Origin: CAZEQK01 sp964514395
GTDB taxonomy: Bacteria; Bacillota; Bacilli; Tepidibacillales; Tepidibacillaceae
Assembly: GCA_964514395.1 (NCBI GenBank)
Contig: CAZEQK010000028.1
Coordinates: forward strand, 1 to 41,725
Length of the DNA stretch: 41,725 nucleotides
Direction of reading: 5' to 3'
Below are positions 25,541 through 33,585 of the stretch, in pieces (position 1 is the stretch's first letter; every line of letters starts with the position of its first letter). The translations under genes and the position numbers were made by a program. Under the pieces are notes generated by a model that did not search any database, had not been told where the DNA came from, and saw only the letters and a program-made list of their open reading frames with translations.

Positions 25541-27229
25541 ATGAAAAATTATGTAGCAAATGTTTTAAAAAATTACGTTGAACTTTCAATGGATGAAATA
25601 ATCCCGTTATTAGAAACACCTCCAAATCGAGAAATGGGTGATGTTGCATTTCCGTGTTTTTCATTAGCAAAGATATTTAGAAAATCTCCCCAAATCATTG
25701 CAGAAGAGCTATCTGGAAAAGTGAAGGATGAAATGATTTCTGCTAAAGCGACAGGTGCTTATTTAAATTTTTATTTTAATAGAGCTAAGTTTGCCGTTAA
25801 TTTAATCGAGCAAATCCTTGAGCAAAAAGAGAAGTATGGAGAAAGTAAAGTTGGCGAAGGAAAAAATATAGTTGTTGATTTCTCTTCTCCAAATATTGCA
25901 AAACCGTTTAGTTTACCTCACTTACGATCTACAATGATAGGAAATGCTATTGTTAATTTAAATCGAGCATTAGGATATCATGTGGAAGGAATAAACCATC
26001 TTGGGGATTGGGGAACTCAATTTGGAAAGCAAATCGTAGCTTATAAAAATTGGGGTAATGATGAAATTATTAAACAAAATCCAATTGAAGAGCTAGTTAA
26101 AATTTATGTGAAATTTCATGAAGAAGCTGAGGTGAATCCGGCATTAGAGGATGAAGCGAGACTTTGGTTTAAAAAACTGGAAAATGGCGATGAAGAGGCA
26201 GTCAGGCTGTGGAAATGGTTTGTAGAAGAAAGCATGAAGGAATTTGAAAAAATCTATAGGCTTTTAGGTGTTCAATTCAGTCATTTTATGGGTGAGAGCT
26301 TTTATAATGACAAAATGGATCGTGTAGTCGCAGAATTAGAAGACAAGAAATTATTGGAAGAAAGTGAAGGAGCTCTTATTGTAGATTTATCTGATGAAGA
26401 TATGCCGCCAGCATTAATTAAGAAAAAGGATGGTTCTTCTATTTATGCAACTAGGGATTTAGCTGCTGCAATGTATCGTAAGAATACCTTTGATTTTGAA
26501 AAGGCATATTACGTAGTTGGTAATGAACAAGCACTTCACTTCCGTCAAATCATTTCCGTATTAAAGAGACTTGGTTATGGATGGGCTGACAATATCGTTC
26601 ATGTCCCATTTGGACTTATGCTGTTTGAAAACAAAAAAATGTCAACTAGGAAGGGAACAACTGTTTTATTAGAAGAAGTCTTGAATAAAAGCATCGAAAT
26701 GGCAGATAAAATTATTGAAGCAAAGAACCCTGATTTACCAAATAGAAATGAAGTGGCAGAATCGATTGGTGTTGGTGCAGTAATTTTTAATGATTTAAAA
26801 CATCATCGTATGCATGATGTCAATTTTTCCTGGGAAGAGGCTCTTAACTTTGAAGGGGAAACAGGACCATATGTTCAATATACGAATGCCAGAACTCGAA
26901 GTCTATTAAGAAAATCATCCTTAGATGTTAATGAAGTAAAAAATATAGATGGCCAGTATCTAAAGGGTGAAGCTGCTTGGGATCTAATTCTTATGCTTGG
27001 TAACTATCAGGATGTTATTGTTAAAGCAGCAACTCGGGCAGAACCATCGATTATCGCAAGATATTTATTAGATATCAGTGCTCAGTTTAACCGTTTTTAT
27101 CATCAAGAAAGGATTATTACAGAAGTAAAAGAGGAGCAAAAAGCTAAGCTATCATTAGCAATTGCAACATCCTACGTTTTACGTCATGGTCTTAATCTAT
27201 TAGGTTTAAAGGCCCCCGAAGCGATATAA
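25541..27229 (+). CDS. argS: Arginyl-tRNA synthetase
   Basis: The 562-residue class I synthetase has the N-terminal Add-1 domain (residues 1-85), the catalytic core beginning VVDFSSPNIAKPFSLPHLRS, and MSTRKG (residues 367-372), the KMSKS counterpart of ArgRS. A C-terminal DALR anticodon-binding domain starts near TGPYVQYTNARTRSLLRKSS. The HIGH position reads Ser124-Leu125-Pro126-His127, with Pro where Gly is usual; nearby residues are typical, so the enzyme is probably active. Length is normal for bacilli. It is controlled by the T-box directly upstream and ended by the hairpin at 27251. Confidence 0.92.
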   Translation: MKNYVANVLKNYVELSMDEIIPLLETPPNREMGDVAFPCFSLAKIFRKSPQIIAEELSGKVKDEMISAKATGAYLNFYFNRAKFAVNLIEQILEQKEKYGESKVGEGKNIVVDFSSPNIAKPFSLPHLRSTMIGNAIVNLNRALGYHVEGINHLGDWGTQFGKQIVAYKNWGNDEIIKQNPIEELVKIYVKFHEEAEVNPALEDEARLWFKKLENGDEEAVRLWKWFVEESMKEFEKIYRLLGVQFSHFMGESFYNDKMDRVVAELEDKKLLEESEGALIVDLSDEDMPPALIKKKDGSSIYATRDLAAAMYRKNTFDFEKAYYVVGNEQALHFRQIISVLKRLGYGWADNIVHVPFGLMLFENKKMSTRKGTTVLLEEVLNKSIEMADKIIEAKNPDLPNRNEVAESIGVGAVIFNDLKHHRMHDVNFSWEEALNFEGETGPYVQYTNARTRSLLRKSSLDVNEVKNIDGQYLKGEAAWDLILMLGNYQDVIVKAATRAEPSIIARYLLDISAQFNRFYHQERIITEVKEEQKAKLSLAIATSYVLRHGLNLLGLKAPEAI

Positions 27230-27250
27230 AATATAATTCATTAATTATCA

Positions 27251-27277
27251 GGGGGGAACTGTGATTCCCTCCTTTTT
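27251..27277 (+). terminator. Rho-independent terminator of argS
   Basis: GGGGGGAA (27251-27258) pairs with TTCCCTCC (27265-27272, one G-U pair) and is followed by TTTTT. Confidence 0.75.
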
Positions 27278-27567
27278 CATAATATCAAATTATTCTTCCG
27301 TATATTATATAGGCTACTAATTCTATAGTTTATAATTTAAAGTGTTTATGTCATATAATTTAACAAAATATTTTGAATTTTTACTTGCAAAAAATGGACA
27401 ATTATTATTACAATTTGTATAATTAATTTAAATAATTTATAAAATATTCTGATTAAATTAATTTTTACTTAGAATTTTGGGAAAAAGGAATCACAATCAT
27501 GTAAAATTTCTAAAAGTTTAAATTAAATAAGGGCTAAATTTTGGAAAGTAAAGATCAATGGCAAATT
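27278..27567. other. AT-rich intergenic stretch without genes
   Basis: Nearly 300 bases of very AT-rich sequence with no credible open frame and no ribosome binding site. No RNA structure stands out. It leads into the insertion sequence remnant. Confidence 0.5.
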
Positions 27568-27622
27568 AAAAAGTACCCTATAGAGTAGACACTTAAAAAA
27601 AGTCTCCTGTAGGGTACTTTTT
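27568..27622. repeat. Inverted repeat resembling two abutting IS ends
   Basis: AAAAAGTACCCTA (27568-27580) and TAGGGTACTTTTT (27610-27622) are 13-bp perfect arms. The inner parts (AGAC, then GTCT) also pair, so each arm looks like an imperfect copy of one IS terminal repeat, facing each other. It lies 40 bases before the IS3-type transposase start. A terminator function (T tract) is an alternative. Confidence 0.5.
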
Positions 27623-27661
27623 TGTATAATTAAGAAAAAGGTGGATTGGAGAAAATTCGAA

Positions 27662-27754
27662 ATGAGTAAAAAGCTATTTACAGAGAAAGAAATTCAAATC
27701 CTGTCTGAAAATCCATATATACAGTTTATCAGTGCTAAGGGTTTGCTTACATAG
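27662..27754 (+). pseudogene. IS3-family transposase OrfA fragment
   Basis: ATG 27662 reads MSKKLFTEKEIQILSENPYI then QFISAKGLLT and stops at TAG after 30 codons. I recall this N-terminus from the helix-turn-helix OrfA proteins of Bacillus IS3-family elements, where it continues for over 100 residues. The rest, including OrfB, is missing, so this is a remnant. The GGTGGATTGGAG site is kept. Confidence 0.6.
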
Positions 27755-27810
27755 AAAGTAGTATTGAAAGAATAAAATTTTTATCTTCCCAATATCGAGT
27801 TGAAAAATAT

Positions 27811-28020
27811 ATGGAATTAACTAGATATCATTATAGCCTTCTTTTCACAAATAACTATAAGCAATCGGAAAGAGAGTATTTTTTTTCTATATATGAGGAG
27901 AAGTATCATTTATTAAAAAAAGAAAAGACTATAAATAGCGTGATGATAGCTATAAAAGAGCTACAGCTATATCTTGAGAAAACCTTGTTTTATTTACAAT
28001 ATATGGATAGAAAAAATTAG
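27811..28020 (+). CDS. Hypothetical 69-residue frame, possibly a gene remnant
   Basis: Not recognised. The frame is open upstream of ATG 27811 from about 27740 (GFAYIESSIERIKFLSSQYR), so the ATG is probably internal and the segment may be the rest of a truncated gene adjoining the IS fragment. It is rich in Tyr, Lys and Glu, soluble, and predicted helical, with no good ribosome binding site before the ATG. It may be non-functional. Confidence 0.3.
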   Translation: MELTRYHYSLLFTNNYKQSEREYFFSIYEEKYHLLKKEKTINSVMIAIKELQLYLEKTLFYLQYMDRKN

Positions 28021-28141
28021 ATAATTGAGTTTGATTTTTCTTTTATCATTAGAACAAAAAACAAAGATTTATATTATTTACAACATTTATTAAGAAATCT
28101 TCAGTGCGAATTATACCTACTTAGAGAGGAAAATATAGATG

Positions 28142-28449
28142 TTAGGCAGTAACGGTACGTTGTCCTCCTGTAAAACCACATTCATCAACTAAACGTTGAT
28201 AAATCCGAACCTGGGTATGTCTTTGCTTCTTATGCTTCCTTAGATTTTCCTCCAACCATGTATCGATAATGTCCACATAGTCTCCTAATATTGGATAACG
28301 TTTTTTCCTTTCTCTCAATTCAATGTTCCAATCATCTTTATCTGCATATTTCTTAGCTGTTCTCCAATTAATATTCATTTGTTTAGCAATATTGTTATTT
28401 CTCGTTCCCTTAAGTGTTAGATATAATTTTGTTGAGCCATTGCTAGCAT
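28142..28449 (-). pseudogene. IS21-family transposase IstA fragment
   Basis: On the reverse strand ATG 28449, behind an AGAAAGG site, reads MLAMAQQNYI and stops; one base out of phase the frame runs through NNNIAKQMNINWRTAKKYAD and RKKRYPILGDYVDIIDTWLE to HTQVRIYQRLVDECGFTGGQ, then ends at 28142. The helix-turn-helix (NIAKQMNINWRTAKKYA) and following text match the N-terminal third of IS21-family IstA. The catalytic DDE domain and IstB are absent. A frameshift plus a 3' deletion makes it a dead remnant. Confidence 0.75.
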
Positions 28450-28620
28450 CCTTTCTGTTTCCCCCTCATGAAAATATTAGCGTGTTTCCATGTAAGAGGT
28501 TAATAGATTTTGGGATGACTGGCAAGGCTTTTTATTTAATCACTAGCTTATGTATTTTTAGGCTGACATTCTATGTAACTTTTATTTTGCCATAAACAAC
28601 ATACATGGAAAAGCCTAAAA
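28450..28620 (-). mobile_element. Probable left-end remnant of the IS21-like element
   Basis: The non-coding stretch upstream of the istA fragment would hold the left terminus of the element. AGGCTGACATTCTATGTAAC (28559-28578) is a plausible subterminal sequence, but I cannot define the exact end or a target duplication, and the opposite end is deleted. Confidence 0.35.
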
Positions 28621-28675
28621 TCTATACTTTTACAAGTAAAGATGCAGTATTACAAAAAAAAAATTAATTATAATG

Positions 28676-28723
28676 AGCTTGTCAATGACATCATGAACTG
28701 TTGCTGTTGACAAGCTTTTTTTT
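28676..28723 (+). terminator. Orphan rho-independent terminator
   Basis: AGCTTGTCAA (28676-28685) pairs with TTGACAAGCT (28707-28716), followed by a run of Ts. No intact forward gene lies directly upstream, so it is probably left from a deleted gene. Confidence 0.65.
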
Positions 28724-28997
28724 GTAACTAAACGGGTAAAATATAGAATAAAATATGTGAAAATATTTATTTGATGGTGTATATGTAATAATTTAATCAT
28801 GGAATTATAAATATTAGTAATAGAGAATAAAAATTCAGAAAATATTTTAAATTATATATACAAATTTATCTTTTCACTATTTAATAACAAGAACTTTCAT
28901 GTACAATATAAGTATAAATATCTTATGAAAAATGAATAACAAATAATATAATAATTTTTTTATATTTAATAAAATTGAATATTAAGGGGGAGGGGTA
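28724..28997. other. AT-rich upstream region of the two-component operon
   Basis: About 270 bases with no open frame. It should hold the promoter of the response regulator operon. AAAATTCAGAAAATA (28830-28844) matches 12 of 15 positions of the CodY-box consensus AATTTTCWGAAAATT, which in such AT-rich DNA is only suggestive. Confidence 0.3.
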
Positions 28998-29696
28998 ATG
29001 TTCAATCAATTTCAAAATAATAAAATTCTAATTGTGGACGATGAAGAACAAATGATTGAACTGTTAAGAGCATATTTAGAAAAATCCTTATTCATTGTTG
29101 AAGAAGCAAGAAATGGAATTGAAGCATTAGAACTAATTCATGAAAACACCTACGACTGTATTGTATTAGATGTGATGATGCCTGAAAAGGACGGATTATC
29201 TACTTGTTTAGAAATCAGAAAAATTTCTGAAGTACCTATCATAATGCTCTCTGCAAGAGGGGATGAATTGGATCGTGTTCATGGTTTAGAATTAGGGGCA
29301 GATGATTATTTAGTTAAACCTTTCAGTCCAAGAGAATTGGTAGCAAGGATTATGGCCCTACTTAGGAGATCAAAAGTGACCTATCATGGTGCATTTACTT
29401 CAAATGCAAAAAAATATGGTGGAATTAGAATCGATGAAAAAGCAAGGAAAGTGAAAGTAAATGACGAAGAATTGGAACTGACACCGAAGGAATATGATTT
29501 ATTGATATTTCTAGCTACGAATTCTAATCAGGTTTGGACTAGAAAACAGATATTAGAAAAAGTATGGGGTTATGATTTTTATGGTAGCTTTCGCACAGTA
29601 GACACTCATATTAAAACTCTAAGAATGAAACTGAGAGAGTATTCCAATTATATTTCTACTATTTGGGGAGTAGGTTATAAATTTGAGGTGTTATAA
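28998..29696 (+). CDS. OmpR-family response regulator
   Basis: The 232-residue protein has a receiver domain (KILIVDDEEQMIELL, phospho-acceptor Asp in YDCIVLDVMMPEKDG at about residue 57, Lys in DDYLVKPFSPRELVA) and a winged-helix output domain from about residue 130 (LELTPKEYDLLIFLATNSNQ, then TVDTHIKTLRMKLR and WGVGYKFE). It is the DNA-binding partner of the histidine kinase that follows directly. The AAGGGGGAGGGG site is very strong. Targets and signal are unknown; it resembles ResD/WalR-type regulators only in general layout. Confidence 0.92.
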   Translation: MFNQFQNNKILIVDDEEQMIELLRAYLEKSLFIVEEARNGIEALELIHENTYDCIVLDVMMPEKDGLSTCLEIRKISEVPIIMLSARGDELDRVHGLELGADDYLVKPFSPRELVARIMALLRRSKVTYHGAFTSNAKKYGGIRIDEKARKVKVNDEELELTPKEYDLLIFLATNSNQVWTRKQILEKVWGYDFYGSFRTVDTHIKTLRMKLREYSNYISTIWGVGYKFEVL

Positions 29697-31439
29697 GTGA
29701 AACTTGGAATAAGCTCAAAAATATGGATTGCAATCATTATCATTTTATTTATAGGAAGTTTATTTAATTATTGGACAACGGAAGTTATTTACGAACACTT
29801 TTATGTAAATCATCAGGAAGATCTATTAAAGAATTTAGGAAGTAAAATCATGAGCTACTATCATGGCGGAAATATTTCTGATGAGTTTAAAAATAAAATA
29901 AAAGATATTAATAGTTTCACAAATGAAGAGATTGTGCTTGCAGATAATCTGAATACTTTAGGACAATGCCTGCCAATATTAAATAATACAGAGAACCCCG
30001 TTTCAAAGGAACAAATAGCACAGCTACATCAGGGCTTAATAGTTACAATTATTGGAAAGCATACTGAGTGTAATATGGATATTATAGCTATTGCTTATCC
30101 AATCATAAATACAGAAAATAAGTTTTTAGGAGCTGTATTTATATATACTCCATTAGCAACGGTAACAGAAGCATTGTCCAAAACAAAGATGCTCTTAATT
30201 CTCTATTTTTTATTATTTTTATTAATTGGAATTATCTTTGGTAAAATCATTACAAATAAAATAACGAAGCCATTAAGAAAGATGGAAACGATTGCTAAAA
30301 GAATGATGGATGGGGAATTTGATGCAAAAATTATGGTGAAGGAAGAAGACGAAATTGGCAAATTAGGAAAGACATTAAACCATTTATCAGATTCTCTAAA
30401 GGAAATGATAGATCTTTTATCAAAAGAGAAAAATCAGCTATCTCAAATATTAGATGGGATAAGTGATAGTGTACTAACTATATACAGAAATACAGACTTA
30501 ATTTTGTGCAATGATCCCTCAAAAAATTTATTTAGAAAATTAGGATTAAATAAAGAACAGTTTACCAAAATACCTGAAATTGAAGAAATAATTGAAAGGG
30601 TTAAAGTGGAAAAGCAAGTATTAATTGCTGAGATTAATATTAAAGAACGGATTTTTGTCCTCTATTTTGGTCCTTTAATAGATGAAGATGAACTCTGGGG
30701 TATTGTCATTGTTATCCATGATGTAACAAAGGAGCAAAAGCGAGAAAATGATGCTAGAGAATTCCTAGCCATTGTTTCCCATGAATTAAGGACACCCTTA
30801 AGCTATGTTAAAGGATATACGGAGGCATTATTAGATGGTGTTGCCCAATCAGAAGAAATGTATACAAAATATCTAAAAACGATCCAAAATGAAACAGAAA
30901 GAATGGAAAGACTTGTGAATGATTTATTACAACTGGAACAATTAGAAAGAGAAACTTATCCGATAGCGAAGGATGATATTTTAATAAATAATATTATTCT
31001 TCAGGTCTTAGATAGGTACCTAGCTTCCTACAAAAATAAAGGTGTTAAATTAGAATATAATAATATTAGTAATCAGGACATTTGGATGGTTGGTGATGAG
31101 GATAAAATTATTCAGATATTAGTCAATTTATTAGATAATGCTTTAAGATATACCCAAAAAGATGGTAGAGTTATCATTGAAACCTATCATTTTAAAGATG
31201 ATGTTGTCATTAAAATTAGTGATACTGGAAAAGGAATTAAGAAGGAATATCTTGATAAAATAGGAGATAAATTCTTTAGAGCTGAAAAAGCTAGAAGCAG
31301 GAATAATGGGGGTCTTGGATTAGGATTAGCCATTGTAAAGCAAATAATAGACCGTTTACATGGTCGCCTAGAAATAGAAAGTGAATTGGACGTAGGGACT
31401 ACATTTACCATATTTTTTCCTGCCAATAAAAAACATTAA
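29697..31439 (+). CDS. Membrane sensor histidine kinase
   Basis: The 580-residue kinase starts with GTG directly after the regulator's stop. Layout: membrane segment at about 9-28, outer sensor domain of about 130 residues with two Cys (GQCLPI, HTECNM), second membrane segment (MLLILYFLLFLLIGIIFGKI), HAMP (KITKPLRKMETIAKRM), a PAS-like region with QILDGISDSVLTIYR, HisKA with phospho-acceptor His in FLAIVSHELRTPLSYVKGYT, and HATPase_c with N-box LVNLLDNALRY, ISDTGKGI and GGLGLGLAI. All catalytic boxes are intact. The architecture is that of ResE/WalK-type kinases. The signal cannot be read from the outer domain. Confidence 0.92.
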   Translation: MKLGISSKIWIAIIIILFIGSLFNYWTTEVIYEHFYVNHQEDLLKNLGSKIMSYYHGGNISDEFKNKIKDINSFTNEEIVLADNLNTLGQCLPILNNTENPVSKEQIAQLHQGLIVTIIGKHTECNMDIIAIAYPIINTENKFLGAVFIYTPLATVTEALSKTKMLLILYFLLFLLIGIIFGKIITNKITKPLRKMETIAKRMMDGEFDAKIMVKEEDEIGKLGKTLNHLSDSLKEMIDLLSKEKNQLSQILDGISDSVLTIYRNTDLILCNDPSKNLFRKLGLNKEQFTKIPEIEEIIERVKVEKQVLIAEINIKERIFVLYFGPLIDEDELWGIVIVIHDVTKEQKRENDAREFLAIVSHELRTPLSYVKGYTEALLDGVAQSEEMYTKYLKTIQNETERMERLVNDLLQLEQLERETYPIAKDDILINNIILQVLDRYLASYKNKGVKLEYNNISNQDIWMVGDEDKIIQILVNLLDNALRYTQKDGRVIIETYHFKDDVVIKISDTGKGIKKEYLDKIGDKFFRAEKARSRNNGGLGLGLAIVKQIIDRLHGRLEIESELDVGTTFTIFFPANKKH

Positions 31440-31464
31440 AATAACCCCATTAAGGGGTTATTTT
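31438..31464. terminator. Bidirectional terminator between convergent genes
   Basis: AAAATAACCCC (31438-31448) pairs perfectly with GGGGTTATTTT (31454-31464), loop ATTAA. It ends the kinase operon and overlaps the end of the reverse-strand M23 peptidase gene. Confidence 0.8.
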
Positions 31465-32441
31465 CCTTTTCGTTCCCATTTTTTTAAATACGGTGTTGGA
31501 TCAAAAGCCCATTCATATTTGCCATTATATTTATAAAGTCCGAAGTGTAAATGGGGTGGGAATTTACCCTGAGTACCAGGTGGGCCGTAGCCAGAGCTAC
31601 CTACATAGCCAATAACATCTCCGGTATTTACAATATCACCTTGTTTTAATCCTTTTTTAAATCCTGTGAGGTGTGCATAATAATAATAAATATTATTGAC
31701 ACCTCTTATTCCAACTCGCCAACCACCAAATTTATTCCAACCGAGTATTTCAATATATCCTGGAGAAACACTACGAACAGGAGTACCATAGGATGCAAAG
31801 ATGTCAGTACCTTCATGAATTCTTACCCCACCCCATCCTCTAGAGTCACCCCATGTACTTCGATAAGAGTAGTTATTCCATTTCGGTATAGGAAATACCC
31901 GATCATCTAATTCTAATGTTTTGAAATTATGATAAATGCTAGCCATTTCACTAATAATAATTGCTGTTTGTTCATTGTAATATTCTGCTAGACCTTGCAA
32001 AATATTTTCTTCACTTATACCATACCGTGATATATGCGTAAGAAATGATACTAATACGTCAAAGTCATTATCTCGATCAGCTTTTCCATCTCCATTACCA
32101 TCTGTGCCTAATCCGTTAAAAAATTGAATTCTCCCTGGATTCTGATCATCTGGGTTTGGATGTAACAAGCCTGCCCATTTTTCTTTTGTAAAATGGATGG
32201 CAATTAATCCTTTTTTTATTGATATATCCTTTCTAGCTGTTTGGATATTTCTTTCATATTGATCGATTGCCGCGATATAGTACCAAGGAATATGATAGAT
32301 CGTTTCCATTTGAACAAAAAGCTGCATTCTTTTTTGAGAAAGATTATTATCATTTGCTTTGGCATACGAACTAGTTTGTAAGAAGATGGGGCTAAATATT
32401 AATAATGATAATATGATAATGAGTGTTACAGATTTTTTCAT
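31458..32441 (-). CDS. lytH: M23 family endopeptidase, LytH-like
   Basis: The 327-residue exported protein has a signal peptide (KKSVTLIIILSLLIFSPIFL), an N-terminal lysozyme-like helical region, and a C-terminal M23/LytM domain with the zinc ligands in RIHEGTDIFASYGTPVRSV and PPHLHFGLYKYN. Length and domain order match B. subtilis LytH (YunA), an L-Ala-D-Glu endopeptidase that trims spore cortex peptidoglycan in the mother-cell phase. In B. subtilis lytH is beside yunB; here the two are separated. A short DGNGDGKADRDND acidic loop (about residues 115-127) looks like a calcium site. It converges on the histidine kinase. Confidence 0.83.
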   Translation of the reverse strand: MKKSVTLIIILSLLIFSPIFLQTSSYAKANDNNLSQKRMQLFVQMETIYHIPWYYIAAIDQYERNIQTARKDISIKKGLIAIHFTKEKWAGLLHPNPDDQNPGRIQFFNGLGTDGNGDGKADRDNDFDVLVSFLTHISRYGISEENILQGLAEYYNEQTAIIISEMASIYHNFKTLELDDRVFPIPKWNNYSYRSTWGDSRGWGGVRIHEGTDIFASYGTPVRSVSPGYIEILGWNKFGGWRVGIRGVNNIYYYYAHLTGFKKGLKQGDIVNTGDVIGYVGSSGYGPPGTQGKFPPHLHFGLYKYNGKYEWAFDPTPYLKKWERKGK

Positions 32442-32630
32442 TGTTCACACTCCATAATTCACATAGTAAATTCATATAACTTATTGTGATAATACGAAGT
32501 AAATTCTATGTATTTAAATATTTGGTAATATTGACCTAAGTGGATATTTTACATAGAATAAAAAAGTCAGAGTAACTACTTAATATCAACAACAAATATG
32601 TTAATCATATATGCAAAGGTTGGGAGAATA

Positions 32631-33503
32631 ATGAAAAAGGTCATATTGCGATACGAAAAAGGTTTTTCTATGCAAGAATTTCTTCAACTTTTTAATGTAA
32701 AAAATAAGGATGATATGTTAGGACAAGAAGTAATTGATGCAGGAATGAAGGATATGGGAATTGAAAAAATTTATATTCCCGTATTAGATATTAATCCTAA
32801 AGAATTATCTTTGTTAAACCATGAATTGTTCTATCATTTGCCAATTCGATTCTCAGAAAATATTGGAATAGGGTTTACAAACGAGATGATTTGGTGGTTT
32901 AAGGAGAATGCTTCTTTTACCCGACTTGATGAAAAAGGGATGTATTTAGTAGAAAAAAAGCAAGCAAATGATATAAGCATGCTGATTTTTGAGACGATTG
33001 ATACACTTTTTAGTCCCACCTTAAAAGGAAGGACTAAGTTAGAGCATGATGATAGTAAGATGATTATGGTTGAAGCTTCAATTGATGATATGAATCCAGA
33101 ATTTTATGGATTCGTTATAGATAAGCTTTTTTCTTTAGGTGTTAATGATGTATATATAAATCAAGTCTTGATGAAGAAAAACAGACCAGGGCAAATTATT
33201 CATGTACTATGTCAAGAGGAAATAAAGGAGGATGTTATTTCTTTATTATTCCATGAGACCACCACATTAGGGTTGAGGTTTACACCATATACAGTTCATA
33301 GATTAGAAAGAAGCTTTATATCTGTAATAACAGAGTGGGGAGAAGTAGATGTAAAGGTTGGTAAGCATAAAGGTGAAATTGTTCAATTTGCACCTGAATT
33401 TGAACAATGTGCAAGGATTGCAGATAAATACCATGTACCGATAAAAATTGTTTATGATACGATAAAGGAAAAGGGCAGGGAAATCATACAGGATATAAAA
33501 TGA
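32631..33503 (+). CDS. larC2: LarC C-terminal domain (LarC2) protein with unknown N-terminal region
   Basis: This 290-residue protein has, from about residue 145, the second half of the nickel-pincer nucleotide cyclometallase LarC: MIMVEASIDDMNPEFYGFVI, QVLMKKNRPGQIIHVLCQEE, ETTTLGLRF and APEFEQCARIADKYHVPIKI, all typical of LarC2. LarC inserts nickel into the pyridinium-dithiocarboxylate precursor. The first 145 residues (MKKVILRYEKGFSMQEFLQL onward, Asp/Glu and aromatic rich) are not LarC1 and I do not recognise them. ATG 32631 follows GGGAGA; upstream frame extension is unlikely. The gene converges on the reverse-strand larC1, so the halves cannot be joined by frameshifting. A 14-bp-stem terminator separates them. 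Confidence 0.8.
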   Translation: MKKVILRYEKGFSMQEFLQLFNVKNKDDMLGQEVIDAGMKDMGIEKIYIPVLDINPKELSLLNHELFYHLPIRFSENIGIGFTNEMIWWFKENASFTRLDEKGMYLVEKKQANDISMLIFETIDTLFSPTLKGRTKLEHDDSKMIMVEASIDDMNPEFYGFVIDKLFSLGVNDVYINQVLMKKNRPGQIIHVLCQEEIKEDVISLLFHETTTLGLRFTPYTVHRLERSFISVITEWGEVDVKVGKHKGEIVQFAPEFEQCARIADKYHVPIKIVYDTIKEKGREIIQDIK

Positions 33504-33528
33504 AGAAGCTTTTTAGCTTCTTCATTTT
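33497..33528. terminator. Bidirectional terminator between larC2 and larC1
   Basis: AAAATGAAGAAGCT (33497-33510) pairs perfectly with AGCTTCTTCATTTT (33515-33528), loop TTTT. The larC2 stop lies in the left arm. Confidence 0.8.
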
Positions 33529-33585
33529 TGACTTTTGACAAAATTACGTAATATCTCAAAGCTACTAATCTGTAGACAAATTACA

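Noticed and set aside
27568..27622. Riboswitch or small RNA reading of the inverted repeat
   Set aside because: The arms resemble IS terminal repeats and lie directly before an IS transposase start; no known riboswitch core is visible.
28323..28595. Forward 90-codon frame in the IS remnant
   Set aside because: It is antisense to the IstA fragment and translates to hydrophobic low-complexity sequence without a ribosome binding site.
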